Positions 16,277 through 24,503 of a stretch of DNA of 33,786 bases are shown here, piece by piece. Below the pieces are notes generated by a model that was not told where the DNA came from, made no database searches, and worked only from the letters and a program-made list of their open reading frames with translations. This DNA comes from Pseudomonadales bacterium (GTDB taxonomy: Bacteria > Pseudomonadota > Gammaproteobacteria > Pseudomonadales > Azotimanducaceae): the NCBI GenBank assembly GCA_007122315.1, contig SKUB01000329.1, positions 1 through 33,786 of the forward strand, read 5' to 3'. Position numbers and translations under genes: made by a program. Each line of letters begins with the position of its first letter. Position 1 is the stretch's first letter.

Positions 16277-17494
16277 ATGAGTCTTCTGGAAAAGCTTGAG
16301 GCTGCCCAGCGCAGCCAGGATGTCCTCAAAGCCCTCGGCGTGAATGCCATCGGCGCGACCATCGACGTTGCCGGCTCGGCAACCGAAGGTGAGATCGCCG
16401 GCAACCGGGTCGTGCTGGCGGGCACCAACAACTATCTGGGTCTGACTTTCGATCAGGCCTGCGTCGATGCTGCGGTGGACGCGGTGCGAAGCCACGGGAC
16501 CGGCACCACCGGCTCCCGGCTGGCGAACGGCACCTATGCCTGCCACGCAGCGCTGGAGGATGAGCTCAACGCCTTCCTCGGCGCCCGCTCATCCATCGTT
16601 TTCACCACCGGCTACGTCGCCAACGTGGGCACCATCTCCACGCTGGCCGGGCCCGGTGACGTGATCGTGTTGGACGCCGATTCCCACGCCAGCATCTATG
16701 AGGGCGCCAAGCTCTCCGGTGCCGAGGTATACCGCTTCCGGCACAACGATCCCGACGACCTGGCCAAGCGACTGCGCCGCCTCGGCGAGCGTGCGAGCCG
16801 CACGCTGGTCATCGTTGAAGGCCTCTACAGCATGCTCGGCGATGTCTCGCCGCTGAAGAAGATCTGCGAGGTCAAGGATCGCTACGGTGCTTACCTGCTG
16901 CTCGACGACGCCCACAGCTTCGGCACCATGGGTACCAACGGGCGCGGCCTGGCTGAGGCACAGGGCTGCGAGGACGACGTGGACTTCATTACCGGTACGT
17001 TCTCCAAGAGCCTGGGCAGCGTCGGTGGCTACTGTGCCAGCCGCAAGCACGACATCAATCCGCTGCGCGCCCAGATTCGCGCCTACATGTTTACCGCGTC
17101 CTCCACGCCTTCCGTGATCGCATCCACCCGCGCTGCGCTGCAGCTCATCGGTCAGCGCCCGGAACTGCGCACCCGCCTGTGGCAGAACGCCAAGCGGGTC
17201 CACTCTGCCCTGTCGAGTCTCGGCTTCAGCCTGGGCGCGGACGCCAGTCCGGTCATCGCAACGATCATGGACTCTCCCCAGCAGGCGGCGAATGCCTGGC
17301 AAATGCTGCTGGACGCCGGGGTTTACGTGAACCTGGTGGTTCCGCCGGGCGCACCGAAGAACATGAGTATCCTGCGCTGCAGCCTGTCTGCCGCCCACAC
17401 GCCGGACCAGATCAACCAGATCATCAGCGCCTATGCGCTGGTGGCCGACCATCTCATGGCCCGCCCCAAAGCGGTCGCCGGCGGCAGCATCTGA
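16277..17494 (+). CDS. spt: Serine palmitoyltransferase (alpha-oxoamine synthase)
   Basis: A 405-residue PLP enzyme of the alpha-oxoamine synthase family (SPT, BioF, KBL, ALAS). The PLP lysine is K244 in GTFSKSLGSVGGY, the ring-binding acid is D210, and the stacking/catalytic H213 lies in DDAHSFG. GTNNYLGL (about 49-56) and GSRLANGT are typical. BioF and KBL share these motifs; SPT is preferred because of the adjoining dedicated ACP and because the same locus holds a CerR-like reductase, a fatty acyl-AMP ligase and a ceramide-kinase-like gene. It condenses serine with an acyl thioester to 3-ketosphinganine in the cytoplasm. Confidence 0.9.
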   Translation: MSLLEKLEAAQRSQDVLKALGVNAIGATIDVAGSATEGEIAGNRVVLAGTNNYLGLTFDQACVDAAVDAVRSHGTGTTGSRLANGTYACHAALEDELNAFLGARSSIVFTTGYVANVGTISTLAGPGDVIVLDADSHASIYEGAKLSGAEVYRFRHNDPDDLAKRLRRLGERASRTLVIVEGLYSMLGDVSPLKKICEVKDRYGAYLLLDDAHSFGTMGTNGRGLAEAQGCEDDVDFITGTFSKSLGSVGGYCASRKHDINPLRAQIRAYMFTASSTPSVIASTRAALQLIGQRPELRTRLWQNAKRVHSALSSLGFSLGADASPVIATIMDSPQQAANAWQMLLDAGVYVNLVVPPGAPKNMSILRCSLSAAHTPDQINQIISAYALVADHLMARPKAVAGGSI

Positions 17495-17502
17495 GCCATC
17501 CC

Positions 17503-17531
17503 GGGCCGGGAAGCGCGCTTCCCGGCCCGTC
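17503..17531. terminator. Perfect 26-bp palindrome after spt, probable terminator
   Basis: GGGCCGGGAAGCG followed by its exact reverse complement (17503-17528), 8 bp after the spt stop. As RNA it would form a very stable GC hairpin. The trailing sequence GTCCTTAT has only a weak T run, so it may also work as a processing or mRNA-stability element. A related 29-bp copy lies at 21581-21609. Confidence 0.6.
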
Positions 17532-17670
17532 CTTATCCGACCCGGCACGCACCAGTCATCTCCTGACGGGCCTTTCAGGTCGCGTTGCGTTGGGTACCGC
17601 ACAGTAAAACGACACCCGCACCCATAGCCTACTTCGTTTTGCACCTTGCGAAGCTGCGGAGCTTGGGGCT

Positions 17671-19371
17671 ATGGCTATCATCGTCTGGCTCGGGGTAAGC
17701 GCCCCGTCTGGCCGGATGACCTGCACGGCCTCCGGCACCCCTTCCCGAAACGGAAACCATCCACGCGCTGCACGCATCGCGCTCAGGATCGTCACCCTGC
17801 TGTCGGTGATGCTGATGACGGCCGAGGCGGTTCCATCTGCATCCGTTGAGCCTGCTTTCTCACATGAAACGGTGCTCGCCGAGGCCCGTGCGCTGGCCGC
17901 GAATCCGTTCGCTCCGCCACAGAAGATACCGGCAGAGCTCGCGGCGCTCAGCTACGACGTCTATCGGTCGATCCGCTACCGCAAGGTGCAGGCGGTGCGG
18001 CTGCAGGAGGCTGATCGTTTCAGCGTCGAGTTGTTCGCACCCGGTTTCCTGTTCACGACCGGCGTGGAACTGTTCGTCGTCAGCGCTGGCCAGCCGGAGC
18101 CGCTGCTGCCTGGCGAGCAGAGTTTCGCGACACCGGCACCCGAGATCGCGCAGGCCATCGCCGCATTTGGCCGTTTCGCGGGCTTCCGCCTGCACTATCC
18201 CATCAACGCAACCATCAGCGATGGCGGCTACGCGGAAAGCGACTATGCCGACGAATTCATCGTCTTTCAGGGCGCGAGCTATCTTCGTGCTGTTTCCCGC
18301 CGGCAGGTCTACGGCCTCTCGGCGCGGGGGCTCGCACTGAATGTCGCGCAGCGGGGCGGGGAAGAGTTTCCACTGTTCCGCCGGTTCTGGATCGAGCCCA
18401 TGGTCGGGGAACCCGGCGGCATCACAGTCCACGCGCTCCTCGACAGTCCCAGTGTCGCGGGTGCCTACCGCTTCGACATCTGGCCAGGGCTGGTCACGAC
18501 AGTGGACGTGGCCGTGACCCTGTTCCCGCGCAGCGCGCTGACCCACGTCGGCCTGGCACCGCTGACGTCGATGTACATGCACGGCCCCATGGACGGGCCC
18601 GCCGCCCCCGACTACCGCCCCGCTGTCCACGACAGCGATGGCATATCGATGTTCACCGGCACCGGCGAATGGATCTACCGACCGCTGGTCAATCCACGCA
18701 GCCTGCAGGTGAGCGCCTTCCTCGACTCGGCCCCGCAGGGCTTCGGGCTTGTTCAGCGCAGCCGCCGCTTCGAACATTTCGAGGACTTAGAGGCGCACTA
18801 CCAAAGCCGTCCGAGTGCGTGGATCGAACCCCGCGGCGACTGGGGCGCCGGCCAGGTGGAACTGGTGGAGATTCCATCCGCATCGGAGGCCAACGACAAC
18901 ATCGTGGCCTATTGGCGACCGCAGGCGGCGCTGCCGGCGGGGCAAGCCTACCGCTTCGCCTATCGGCTCTCCTGGCCGGACCGGGTACCCATGCGCCATC
19001 AGGTCCCGCAGATCCAGCGCAGCGCCATCGGTCTGACTCTGGGAACGCAACTGCCGCAGGCGGTGATCGATTGGGATACCCGGCTGGTGCCTGACGATGC
19101 GCAGCTCTCGGCCGTCGCCTCGGCCTCGGCAGGTCGCGTGGTCGAAACGCTGCTGCAGAGGAACGACGAGACCGGCGGTACGCGGGTGTTCGTGACCTTG
19201 CAACCGGGTCGTGCACCGGTGGTCGAGCTGCGCGTCGAACTGCGCATCGAACGCAGGCAGCCGTCCGACCCGCATGCCAGCGATGGCGCTGACCGCGTTC
19301 CGGACCAAGGCCATGACGACGTCGAGCGACAGCTCGGTGAGGTCTGGCTCTATCGCTGGCTTGCCGAGTGA
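17671..19371 (+). CDS. opgG: Periplasmic glucan biosynthesis protein OpgG (MdoG)
   Basis: A 566-residue protein matching OpgG over most of its length, including FLFTTGVELFVV, ESDYADEFIVFQGASYLRA, FPLFRRFWIEP and PLTSMYMHGP. OpgG acts in the periplasm on osmoregulated glucan backbones. The signal peptide is preceded by an unusual leader: hydrophobic RIALRIVTLLSVMLMTAEAV begins near residue 36. The true start could be ATG 17671, ATG 17716 or later. A small hairpin (AAGCT-GCGG-AGCTT, 17651-17664) sits right before the first ATG and could mask its ribosome binding site. opgH follows 4 bp downstream. Confidence 0.93.
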   Translation: MAIIVWLGVSAPSGRMTCTASGTPSRNGNHPRAARIALRIVTLLSVMLMTAEAVPSASVEPAFSHETVLAEARALAANPFAPPQKIPAELAALSYDVYRSIRYRKVQAVRLQEADRFSVELFAPGFLFTTGVELFVVSAGQPEPLLPGEQSFATPAPEIAQAIAAFGRFAGFRLHYPINATISDGGYAESDYADEFIVFQGASYLRAVSRRQVYGLSARGLALNVAQRGGEEFPLFRRFWIEPMVGEPGGITVHALLDSPSVAGAYRFDIWPGLVTTVDVAVTLFPRSALTHVGLAPLTSMYMHGPMDGPAAPDYRPAVHDSDGISMFTGTGEWIYRPLVNPRSLQVSAFLDSAPQGFGLVQRSRRFEHFEDLEAHYQSRPSAWIEPRGDWGAGQVELVEIPSASEANDNIVAYWRPQAALPAGQAYRFAYRLSWPDRVPMRHQVPQIQRSAIGLTLGTQLPQAVIDWDTRLVPDDAQLSAVASASAGRVVETLLQRNDETGGTRVFVTLQPGRAPVVELRVELRIERRQPSDPHASDGADRVPDQGHDDVERQLGEVWLYRWLAE

Positions 19372-19375
19372 GCTC

Positions 19376-21529
19376 ATGAGCCAGCGCCGCGCGTTGCCAG
19401 CGGAACAACCTCTCGTCATGCCCCGCCGGGCGCGCAGTGAACCGCGCCTGCCGCTGCGGACACGACGTCGGCGTGCACTCGAACGGCTGCGAGTGTGGAC
19501 CCACCAGCTGCTGCTGATGGCCGTGACGCTGGCCATGACGGCCTACGGCCTGCGCGAGATGCACGGCGTCCTGGTGGTGGCGGGCATCACGCCAACCCAG
19601 GTGGTGTTCCTGGTCCTGTTCGCGATCAACTTTTCGTGGATCACCTTTGCCGCCGGCAACGCGGTGCTCGGGACCCTGGTCACCCTGTGGCGTCCCCGAC
19701 AACCGCCCGCAGCGGAAGAGCCCCTGACGACGGCGGTGCTGCTGCCGATCTACAACGAGGACCCGGGGCGCATCGGCGCGGCGCTGCGGGTGCTGGCAAC
19801 GGACCTCGCTGCCCTCGCGCCGGCGCGCTTCGCGATCTTTGTACTCAGCGACACCAACAGCGCCAGCGCCTGGCTGCGCGAAGAGGACGTGGTGCGGCAA
19901 CTGGTGGCTGAAACGGACCCCGGCTGCCGCGTCCACTATCGACACCGGGCGCGCAACGTCGAGCGCAAGGCCGGCAACATCGCCGACTGGGTGGCGCGCT
20001 GGGGTGGTGGTTTCGATGCCTTCGTGGTGCTCGATGCCGACAGCGTCATGGCCGCGGAAACCCTGATCATCCTGTCACGACGTCTGGCCGCAGATCCTGG
20101 CCTCGGCCTGATCCAGACCCTGCCCGTGATCGTTCGCGCTGGAACGCCCTTCGCCCGCCTGCAGCAGTTCGCAAACCGCTGCTACGGGCGCATCGGCGGC
20201 TCGGGACTGGCGGCGTGGTGTGGACTCTCCGGCAACTTCTGGGGCCACAACGCCATCATTCGTACCCAAGCTTTCGCAGACGCGGCCAAGCTGCCCATTC
20301 TCTCCGGCACACCGCCCTTCGGCGGACCCGTGCTCAGCCATGACTTCGTGGAAGCGGCGCTGCTGCGTCGTCGCGGCTGGGGCGTACGCCTGGATGTGGA
20401 CCTTGCGGGCTCCTTCGAAGAAGCGCCGCCCTCCCTCGATGATGTGGTGACCCGTGACCGACGCTGGTGTCAGGGCAACTTCCAGCACGCACGCTTCCTG
20501 TTCGCCCGCGGGTTCACGCCAACATCGAGACTGAACATGGCAAGCGGCATCATGGCCTACGCCAGCGCGCCGCTGTGGCTGGCGCTGGTGCTGGTGGGTC
20601 TGGTCCTTGGGGTGCAGGCGTCACTTGGACAGCCGGACTACTTCGGCGAGCCGGGGTTGTTCCCCTCGTGGCCGGTCTTCGACTCTGCCCGCGCCATCGA
20701 TCTGTTCATCGTGTCCATGGCGGTGGTGCTGCTGCCGAAGGTACTGGGCTGGCTGCATGTGCTGCTCTCATCGCGCCTGCGGCGCGAACTCGGTGGCGGC
20801 CTGCGAGCGACGCTGTCGATGCTGCTGGAAACGCTGCTTTCGGCGCTGCTGGCGCCGGTGATGATGGCCTCGCAAACCCGTATCGTCTGGCAGGTGCTCA
20901 CCGGAGGTGACTCCGGCTGGCAGCCCCAGCGCCGTGACGATGGCGCGATCACATGGAGCACTGCGCTGCGCGGCCACGCCGGCGCCCTGTTGCTGGGCGT
21001 GGCCCTCGCCGTGCTCGCGGGCTGGCTGCATCGAGATCTGTTTCTGTGGTTGCTGCCGCTCACCCTCGGTCTCGTGCTCGCGCCGATGCTGGCCTGGATG
21101 AGCGGACGCGCCGACCTTGGCCGCATCCTGGGTGGCAGCGGCCTGCTGCGTGCAGAGGGTGGCACCGAGACTGTGCTGCTCGATCGCATCCGGGCTGAAC
21201 ATGACCTCAGGCCACCTCCGCCGGCACAGGGACTGATCAAGTGGCTCACCGAGGATGCGAATCTGCGCGCGTTCCATCTCGTCCAGCTCGAACCACCGGC
21301 GCCGGATGCGCCATTTGATTCCGATCTGGCACTGGCACGCGCCCGCTTTGCCCATCACGCCGAGTCCACGACCCTGGAGGCGGCGCTGTCGCCGGCGCAG
21401 GCGATGGCGCTGCTGGGTGATTCGACATTGATCCGGGCCCTCGGGCCGGACGCGGCAGGCGGGCTGGAAGCGGTGCCAACGGACGGAACGGCCGAGCGTC
21501 AGGTCCGCGATGGGTCATCCCGTCATTGA
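19376..21529 (+). CDS. opgH: Glucans biosynthesis glucosyltransferase OpgH (MdoH)
   Basis: A 717-residue inner-membrane family 2 glucosyltransferase that polymerises beta-glucan from UDP-glucose and exports it. Visible features are two N-terminal membrane segments (about 45-100), the GT core with PIYNEDP, LSDTNS and LDADSVM, the acceptor-site LSHDFVEAALLRRRGW, the RDRRWCQGNFQH (QxxRW-type) motif, and a C-terminal membrane domain. It is shorter than E. coli OpgH (about 850), mainly at the N-terminus. The frame is open upstream, but ATG 19376, just after the opgG stop, is the natural start. Confidence 0.95.
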   Translation: MSQRRALPAEQPLVMPRRARSEPRLPLRTRRRRALERLRVWTHQLLLMAVTLAMTAYGLREMHGVLVVAGITPTQVVFLVLFAINFSWITFAAGNAVLGTLVTLWRPRQPPAAEEPLTTAVLLPIYNEDPGRIGAALRVLATDLAALAPARFAIFVLSDTNSASAWLREEDVVRQLVAETDPGCRVHYRHRARNVERKAGNIADWVARWGGGFDAFVVLDADSVMAAETLIILSRRLAADPGLGLIQTLPVIVRAGTPFARLQQFANRCYGRIGGSGLAAWCGLSGNFWGHNAIIRTQAFADAAKLPILSGTPPFGGPVLSHDFVEAALLRRRGWGVRLDVDLAGSFEEAPPSLDDVVTRDRRWCQGNFQHARFLFARGFTPTSRLNMASGIMAYASAPLWLALVLVGLVLGVQASLGQPDYFGEPGLFPSWPVFDSARAIDLFIVSMAVVLLPKVLGWLHVLLSSRLRRELGGGLRATLSMLLETLLSALLAPVMMASQTRIVWQVLTGGDSGWQPQRRDDGAITWSTALRGHAGALLLGVALAVLAGWLHRDLFLWLLPLTLGLVLAPMLAWMSGRADLGRILGGSGLLRAEGGTETVLLDRIRAEHDLRPPPPAQGLIKWLTEDANLRAFHLVQLEPPAPDAPFDSDLALARARFAHHAESTTLEAALSPAQAMALLGDSTLIRALGPDAAGGLEAVPTDGTAERQVRDGSSRH

Positions 21530-21579
21530 GCGGATCGCCTTGGCCGCTCCGAAGCCTTCGCTGGCGGCAGCACCCCGGC

Positions 21580-21609
21580 CGGGCCGGTAAGCGCGCTGAG
21601 CGGCCCGTC
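21580..21609. terminator. Hairpin between convergent opgH and lptG-like genes
   Basis: CGGGCCG (21580-21586) pairs with CGGCCCG (21601-21607) and encloses the self-complementary AGCGCGCT. It is 25/29 identical to the palindrome after spt, but with three bases changed on one arm and one in the other, so the stem is interrupted. It lies 50 bp after the opgH stop and just beyond the stop of the opposing operon, so it could serve both. Confidence 0.5.
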
Positions 21610-21613
21610 GTCT

Positions 21614-22678
21614 TCAGTCCAGCTTCCGCAGGATGTAGGCCACCACCCCGGCGAGCGCCAACGGCGGTACCAGCGCAGCGATCAGCGGCGGCGCGCCGCT
21701 GACCAGCACCGCGTTCGCCACCACCTGGTCACCCAGGTAGTAGAACAATCCGCCGGCTGCCGCCAGGGCCACGAACTTGAACTCGCCCTCCCGTGGTCCC
21801 ATCAGCGCGATGGGAACCGCAAGCAAGCCCATCAGCAGGGCCGACACCGGCAGCAGCCACATCCGCCAGTAGGCCAACTCCCAGCGCTGCCGCGGCTGGC
21901 CCGTATCGGCCAGATAGTCGATGTAACCGCGCAGGTCGCTGAAGGACAGGCTGTCCACCGGCGGTGGATTCAACGGCGTGTCGTCCGCCCACCATGGTCG
22001 CCAGGCATCGAAAGGCAGCCACTCCTGCTCGACCCGATCATCGAAGTAGAAACGCTCCTGGGCATCCTGCAGCCGCCAGGTACCGTCATCCTGGGGATCG
22101 GCCGAAGAAGCTTCCATGATCGATGCCAGGCCGGCATTGGGTGAGAGGCGGTAAATGCGGATGTTCACCGGGACCCGTCCGTGTTCGAGAGCGCCCACCT
22201 CGATCACCACGTCCCCCTGCCGAGACCAGAAACCCTGGGCAACCCGACCTTCACCGCCGATGGCCGTCTCACGGCTCATGGTCGCCCCCTGATACAGGGC
22301 CGGAGCCACGAATTCGTACAGCAGCGGCACCAGCACCACCAGCACCAGTCCCGGCACCATGGTGGACAGGGCGAAGCGGCGCACCGAGAGCCCGGCCGCC
22401 CGCAGAATGACCAGCTCGCTGCGACGGGCCAGCTGCCAGATCGCCAAAGCACCCCCGAACAGGGTGATGAACGGCAGCAGACGGAGGACCCGGCTCGGGG
22501 TGGTCATGACGACGAAGCCGAGCGCCTGAGCGACGTTGTAGACACCGTCGCCCACATCGCCGAGCTCGTCGATGAACGCCATCAGTGAGAACAGTGCCAC
22601 CAGTACGCCAGCCACCACGGCATAGCCGCGGAACAGTTCTGCGGCGATGTAACGATCCAGGCGGGTGATCCGGATCAT
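21614..22678 (-). CDS. lptG: LptG-like permease in the sphingolipid operon
   Basis: A 354-residue YjgP/YjgQ-family membrane protein. The first membrane segments (RLDRYIAAELFRGYAVVAG and the FIDELGDVGDGVY region) and ARRSELVILRAAGLSVRR are typical of LptG, followed by a periplasmic beta-jellyroll (about 135-265) and three C-terminal membrane helices. Housekeeping LptG works with LptF, LptB2, LptC and LptA to lift LPS. Here it is the last gene of the six-gene sphingolipid-head-group operon, so a role in moving sphingolipid to the outer membrane is inferred. It starts with ATG 22678, overlapping the lptF-like stop by 4 bp. Confidence 0.87.
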   Translation of the reverse strand: MIRITRLDRYIAAELFRGYAVVAGVLVALFSLMAFIDELGDVGDGVYNVAQALGFVVMTTPSRVLRLLPFITLFGGALAIWQLARRSELVILRAAGLSVRRFALSTMVPGLVLVVLVPLLYEFVAPALYQGATMSRETAIGGEGRVAQGFWSRQGDVVIEVGALEHGRVPVNIRIYRLSPNAGLASIMEASSADPQDDGTWRLQDAQERFYFDDRVEQEWLPFDAWRPWWADDTPLNPPPVDSLSFSDLRGYIDYLADTGQPRQRWELAYWRMWLLPVSALLMGLLAVPIALMGPREGEFKFVALAAAGGLFYYLGDQVVANAVLVSGAPPLIAALVPPLALAGVVAYILRKLD

Positions 22679-23733
22679 CCGCTTCGCCTCAGCCACAACA
22701 GCACCAGGGCGGTCAGCCCCAGGGGCAGCAACGGCAGCCAGAATATCCCTGGTGTGGCCGCGACACTGCCCTGCTCCAGCGATGTGCGGGCCGCCGCCGC
22801 CACGTTGAACACCAGCACGTAAGCGCCGATGGCCGCCAGCATCCGCAGGGCGGTGACCCGCCCCGGCGCAACGGAGCCGATGACGCCGGCGATGAGGGTC
22901 ATGCCGAAGGTCAGGAACGGCAGCGTGACCCGCCACTGCAACTCTGCGATCTCCTTGGGCAGCTCCGAGAAGCGCAGCGCCATGGTCGGCCGCGCACGGC
23001 GATCGGCGATCTCCGCGTCATCCGCGGGCGTGTCCCGCCAGCGGATACCGAGCCGCTCGAAACCGTGCCGGGTGTCGCCCGCAGCAGTACCACCCAGCGT
23101 CACCACCTGCCCATTGAAGAACTCCACGAGATGGGAGCCATCGGCCTGAGCCGGTGCGAGACGCGCCCGTTCGGCGCGTATCAGACGATCGCCGAGCAGG
23201 CGCTGCTGCCGGGCGAACACGTCCTGTAGGAACTCGCCGGCATAGTCGATCTGCGCGGCCGTGAGCACCAGATCGCTGCCAAGACCATAGAAGCGACCTG
23301 CCTGCATGGAACCGACATCGGGGCGGGCCGCCCGGTCCTCCACCACGTCGCTGGTGCGGTAGGCCCAGGGTCGCGCCTGCAGCGTCAACACCGCCACTAC
23401 GACCACCATCACACAACCGATGCCGACCACCGGCAGCAGCAGTCGGGCGCGGGACCAGCCGCCGGCAAACAGGGCGATCAGTTCCCGATCGCGATTCATG
23501 CGCTCGAACGCGAACAGCACCGCGAAGAACATGGAGGTGGGCACGATCACTTCCGCGGCGATCATGCACTGCAGCGCCACCAGCGCCCACAGCGAACCCG
23601 GTGCAAGGCCTGCCGCAGCGGCATCCTGCAGCAGCCCGGAGGCGATGTACGCCGCGAAGATCGCTGACAGCAGGAACCAGCCGGCCAGGAACGGCACGGT
23701 CATTTCCCGCATCAGGTAGCGATCGACGGTCAT
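22675..23733 (-). CDS. lptF: LptF-like permease in the sphingolipid operon
   Basis: A 352-residue partner of the LptG-like protein. It begins MTVDRYLMREMTVPFL, as LptF proteins do, with further helices containing FFAVLFAFERMNRDRELIALFAGG (the cytoplasmic coupling segment), a periplasmic domain about 125-250, and three C-terminal helices. The ATG at 23733 overlaps the hydroxylase stop (ATGA), and its own stop overlaps the LptG-like start. No LptA, LptB or LptC gene is nearby, so the ATPase would have to come from elsewhere in the genome. The symbol marks family only; substrate may differ from LPS. Confidence 0.87.
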   Translation of the reverse strand: MTVDRYLMREMTVPFLAGWFLLSAIFAAYIASGLLQDAAAAGLAPGSLWALVALQCMIAAEVIVPTSMFFAVLFAFERMNRDRELIALFAGGWSRARLLLPVVGIGCVMVVVVAVLTLQARPWAYRTSDVVEDRAARPDVGSMQAGRFYGLGSDLVLTAAQIDYAGEFLQDVFARQQRLLGDRLIRAERARLAPAQADGSHLVEFFNGQVVTLGGTAAGDTRHGFERLGIRWRDTPADDAEIADRRARPTMALRFSELPKEIAELQWRVTLPFLTFGMTLIAGVIGSVAPGRVTALRMLAAIGAYVLVFNVAAAARTSLEQGSVAATPGIFWLPLLPLGLTALVLLWLRRSG

Positions 23734-24503
23734 GGAGCAACCTTGTCCGGATCCGGCCCGCTGCGGTTGCGCCATGCCTCGAGGTTCTTCAGCGGATCGC
23801 GCACGAAAGCTGTGGCCCGCATCACCCGCACCAGAATGCCGTCGACGATGCGTCCCGGCAGATCCATGGGCCGATCGAAGTCCAGAAACAGCACCACCCG
23901 TTCCTCGTCCGTATCGTTGCGCACCTCATGCTCGTAGGTGTCGTCGAGCACCACGACCCGCCCCTCCCGCCAGTGGTGAAACTGGTCGTGGACGCGGATC
24001 CAGCAGTTGTCGCGGTCCGAGGGCACCTTGAGGCCGAGATGGGCCCGCAGCAGCGCGCGGGACGGGCCGCAGTGGGGCGGAATGTGGTAGCGGGGCGCGA
24101 GGATGGAGAAGAACGCGTTCTGCAGCCCAGGCAAGCGGTCGAGCAGCGCCGCGGTCTGCGGGCACTGGGCGCAGTTGTCATCCACCCGATGGCCCATGAC
24201 GTAGAACGTGAACGTCTTCCAGTTGTTGCCCTTGGAAATACGTGCCTGATCAGGCGAAATCTGGTGGAAGGCAGGCACATCCTCCCGTCGTTCGAGCACC
24301 CGATCGAGTTCGCTGCGGATGTCCTGCCACGCGTCCTCCAGCGGCACCGTGAACGGAAACACGCGGGCCTCGGGAAAGATCGGCGGGATGCCGATGGGTG
24401 AATGCCTGCCCTGGAAGTCGTTCAGCGCACGTACGCAACGCTTCGCCAGCCGCTGCAGCAGACCTCGCTGCCGGCCCGGCTCCTCGATTACCGCATCGTT
24501 CAT
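23730..24503 (-). CDS. Aspartyl/asparaginyl beta-hydroxylase-type oxygenase (LpxO-like)
   Basis: A 257-residue Fe(II)/2-oxoglutarate-type oxygenase. Family motifs: PRYHIPPHCGP (137-147), RAHLGL with H155, and DDTYEHEVRN with H192. The two His residues correspond to the iron ligands of this family, which lacks the usual carboxylate. R202 would bind 2-oxoglutarate. Bacterial relatives LpxO, OlsC and OlsE hydroxylate lipid acyl chains or head groups. Between lipid-kinase and permease genes, 2-hydroxylation of a ceramide acyl chain is the most attractive role, by inference. ATG 24503 overlaps the preceding stop by 4 bp; the longer GTG frame is not needed. Confidence 0.85.
   Translation of the reverse strand: MNDAVIEEPGRQRGLLQRLAKRCVRALNDFQGRHSPIGIPPIFPEARVFPFTVPLEDAWQDIRSELDRVLERREDVPAFHQISPDQARISKGNNWKTFTFYVMGHRVDDNCAQCPQTAALLDRLPGLQNAFFSILAPRYHIPPHCGPSRALLRAHLGLKVPSDRDNCWIRVHDQFHHWREGRVVVLDDTYEHEVRNDTDEERVVLFLDFDRPMDLPGRIVDGILVRVMRATAFVRDPLKNLEAWRNRSGPDPDKVAP

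Noticed and set aside
18689-19945. 418-codon minus-strand frame across opgG/opgH
   Set aside because: Antisense to two well-supported genes; Arg/His/Ala-rich shadow.
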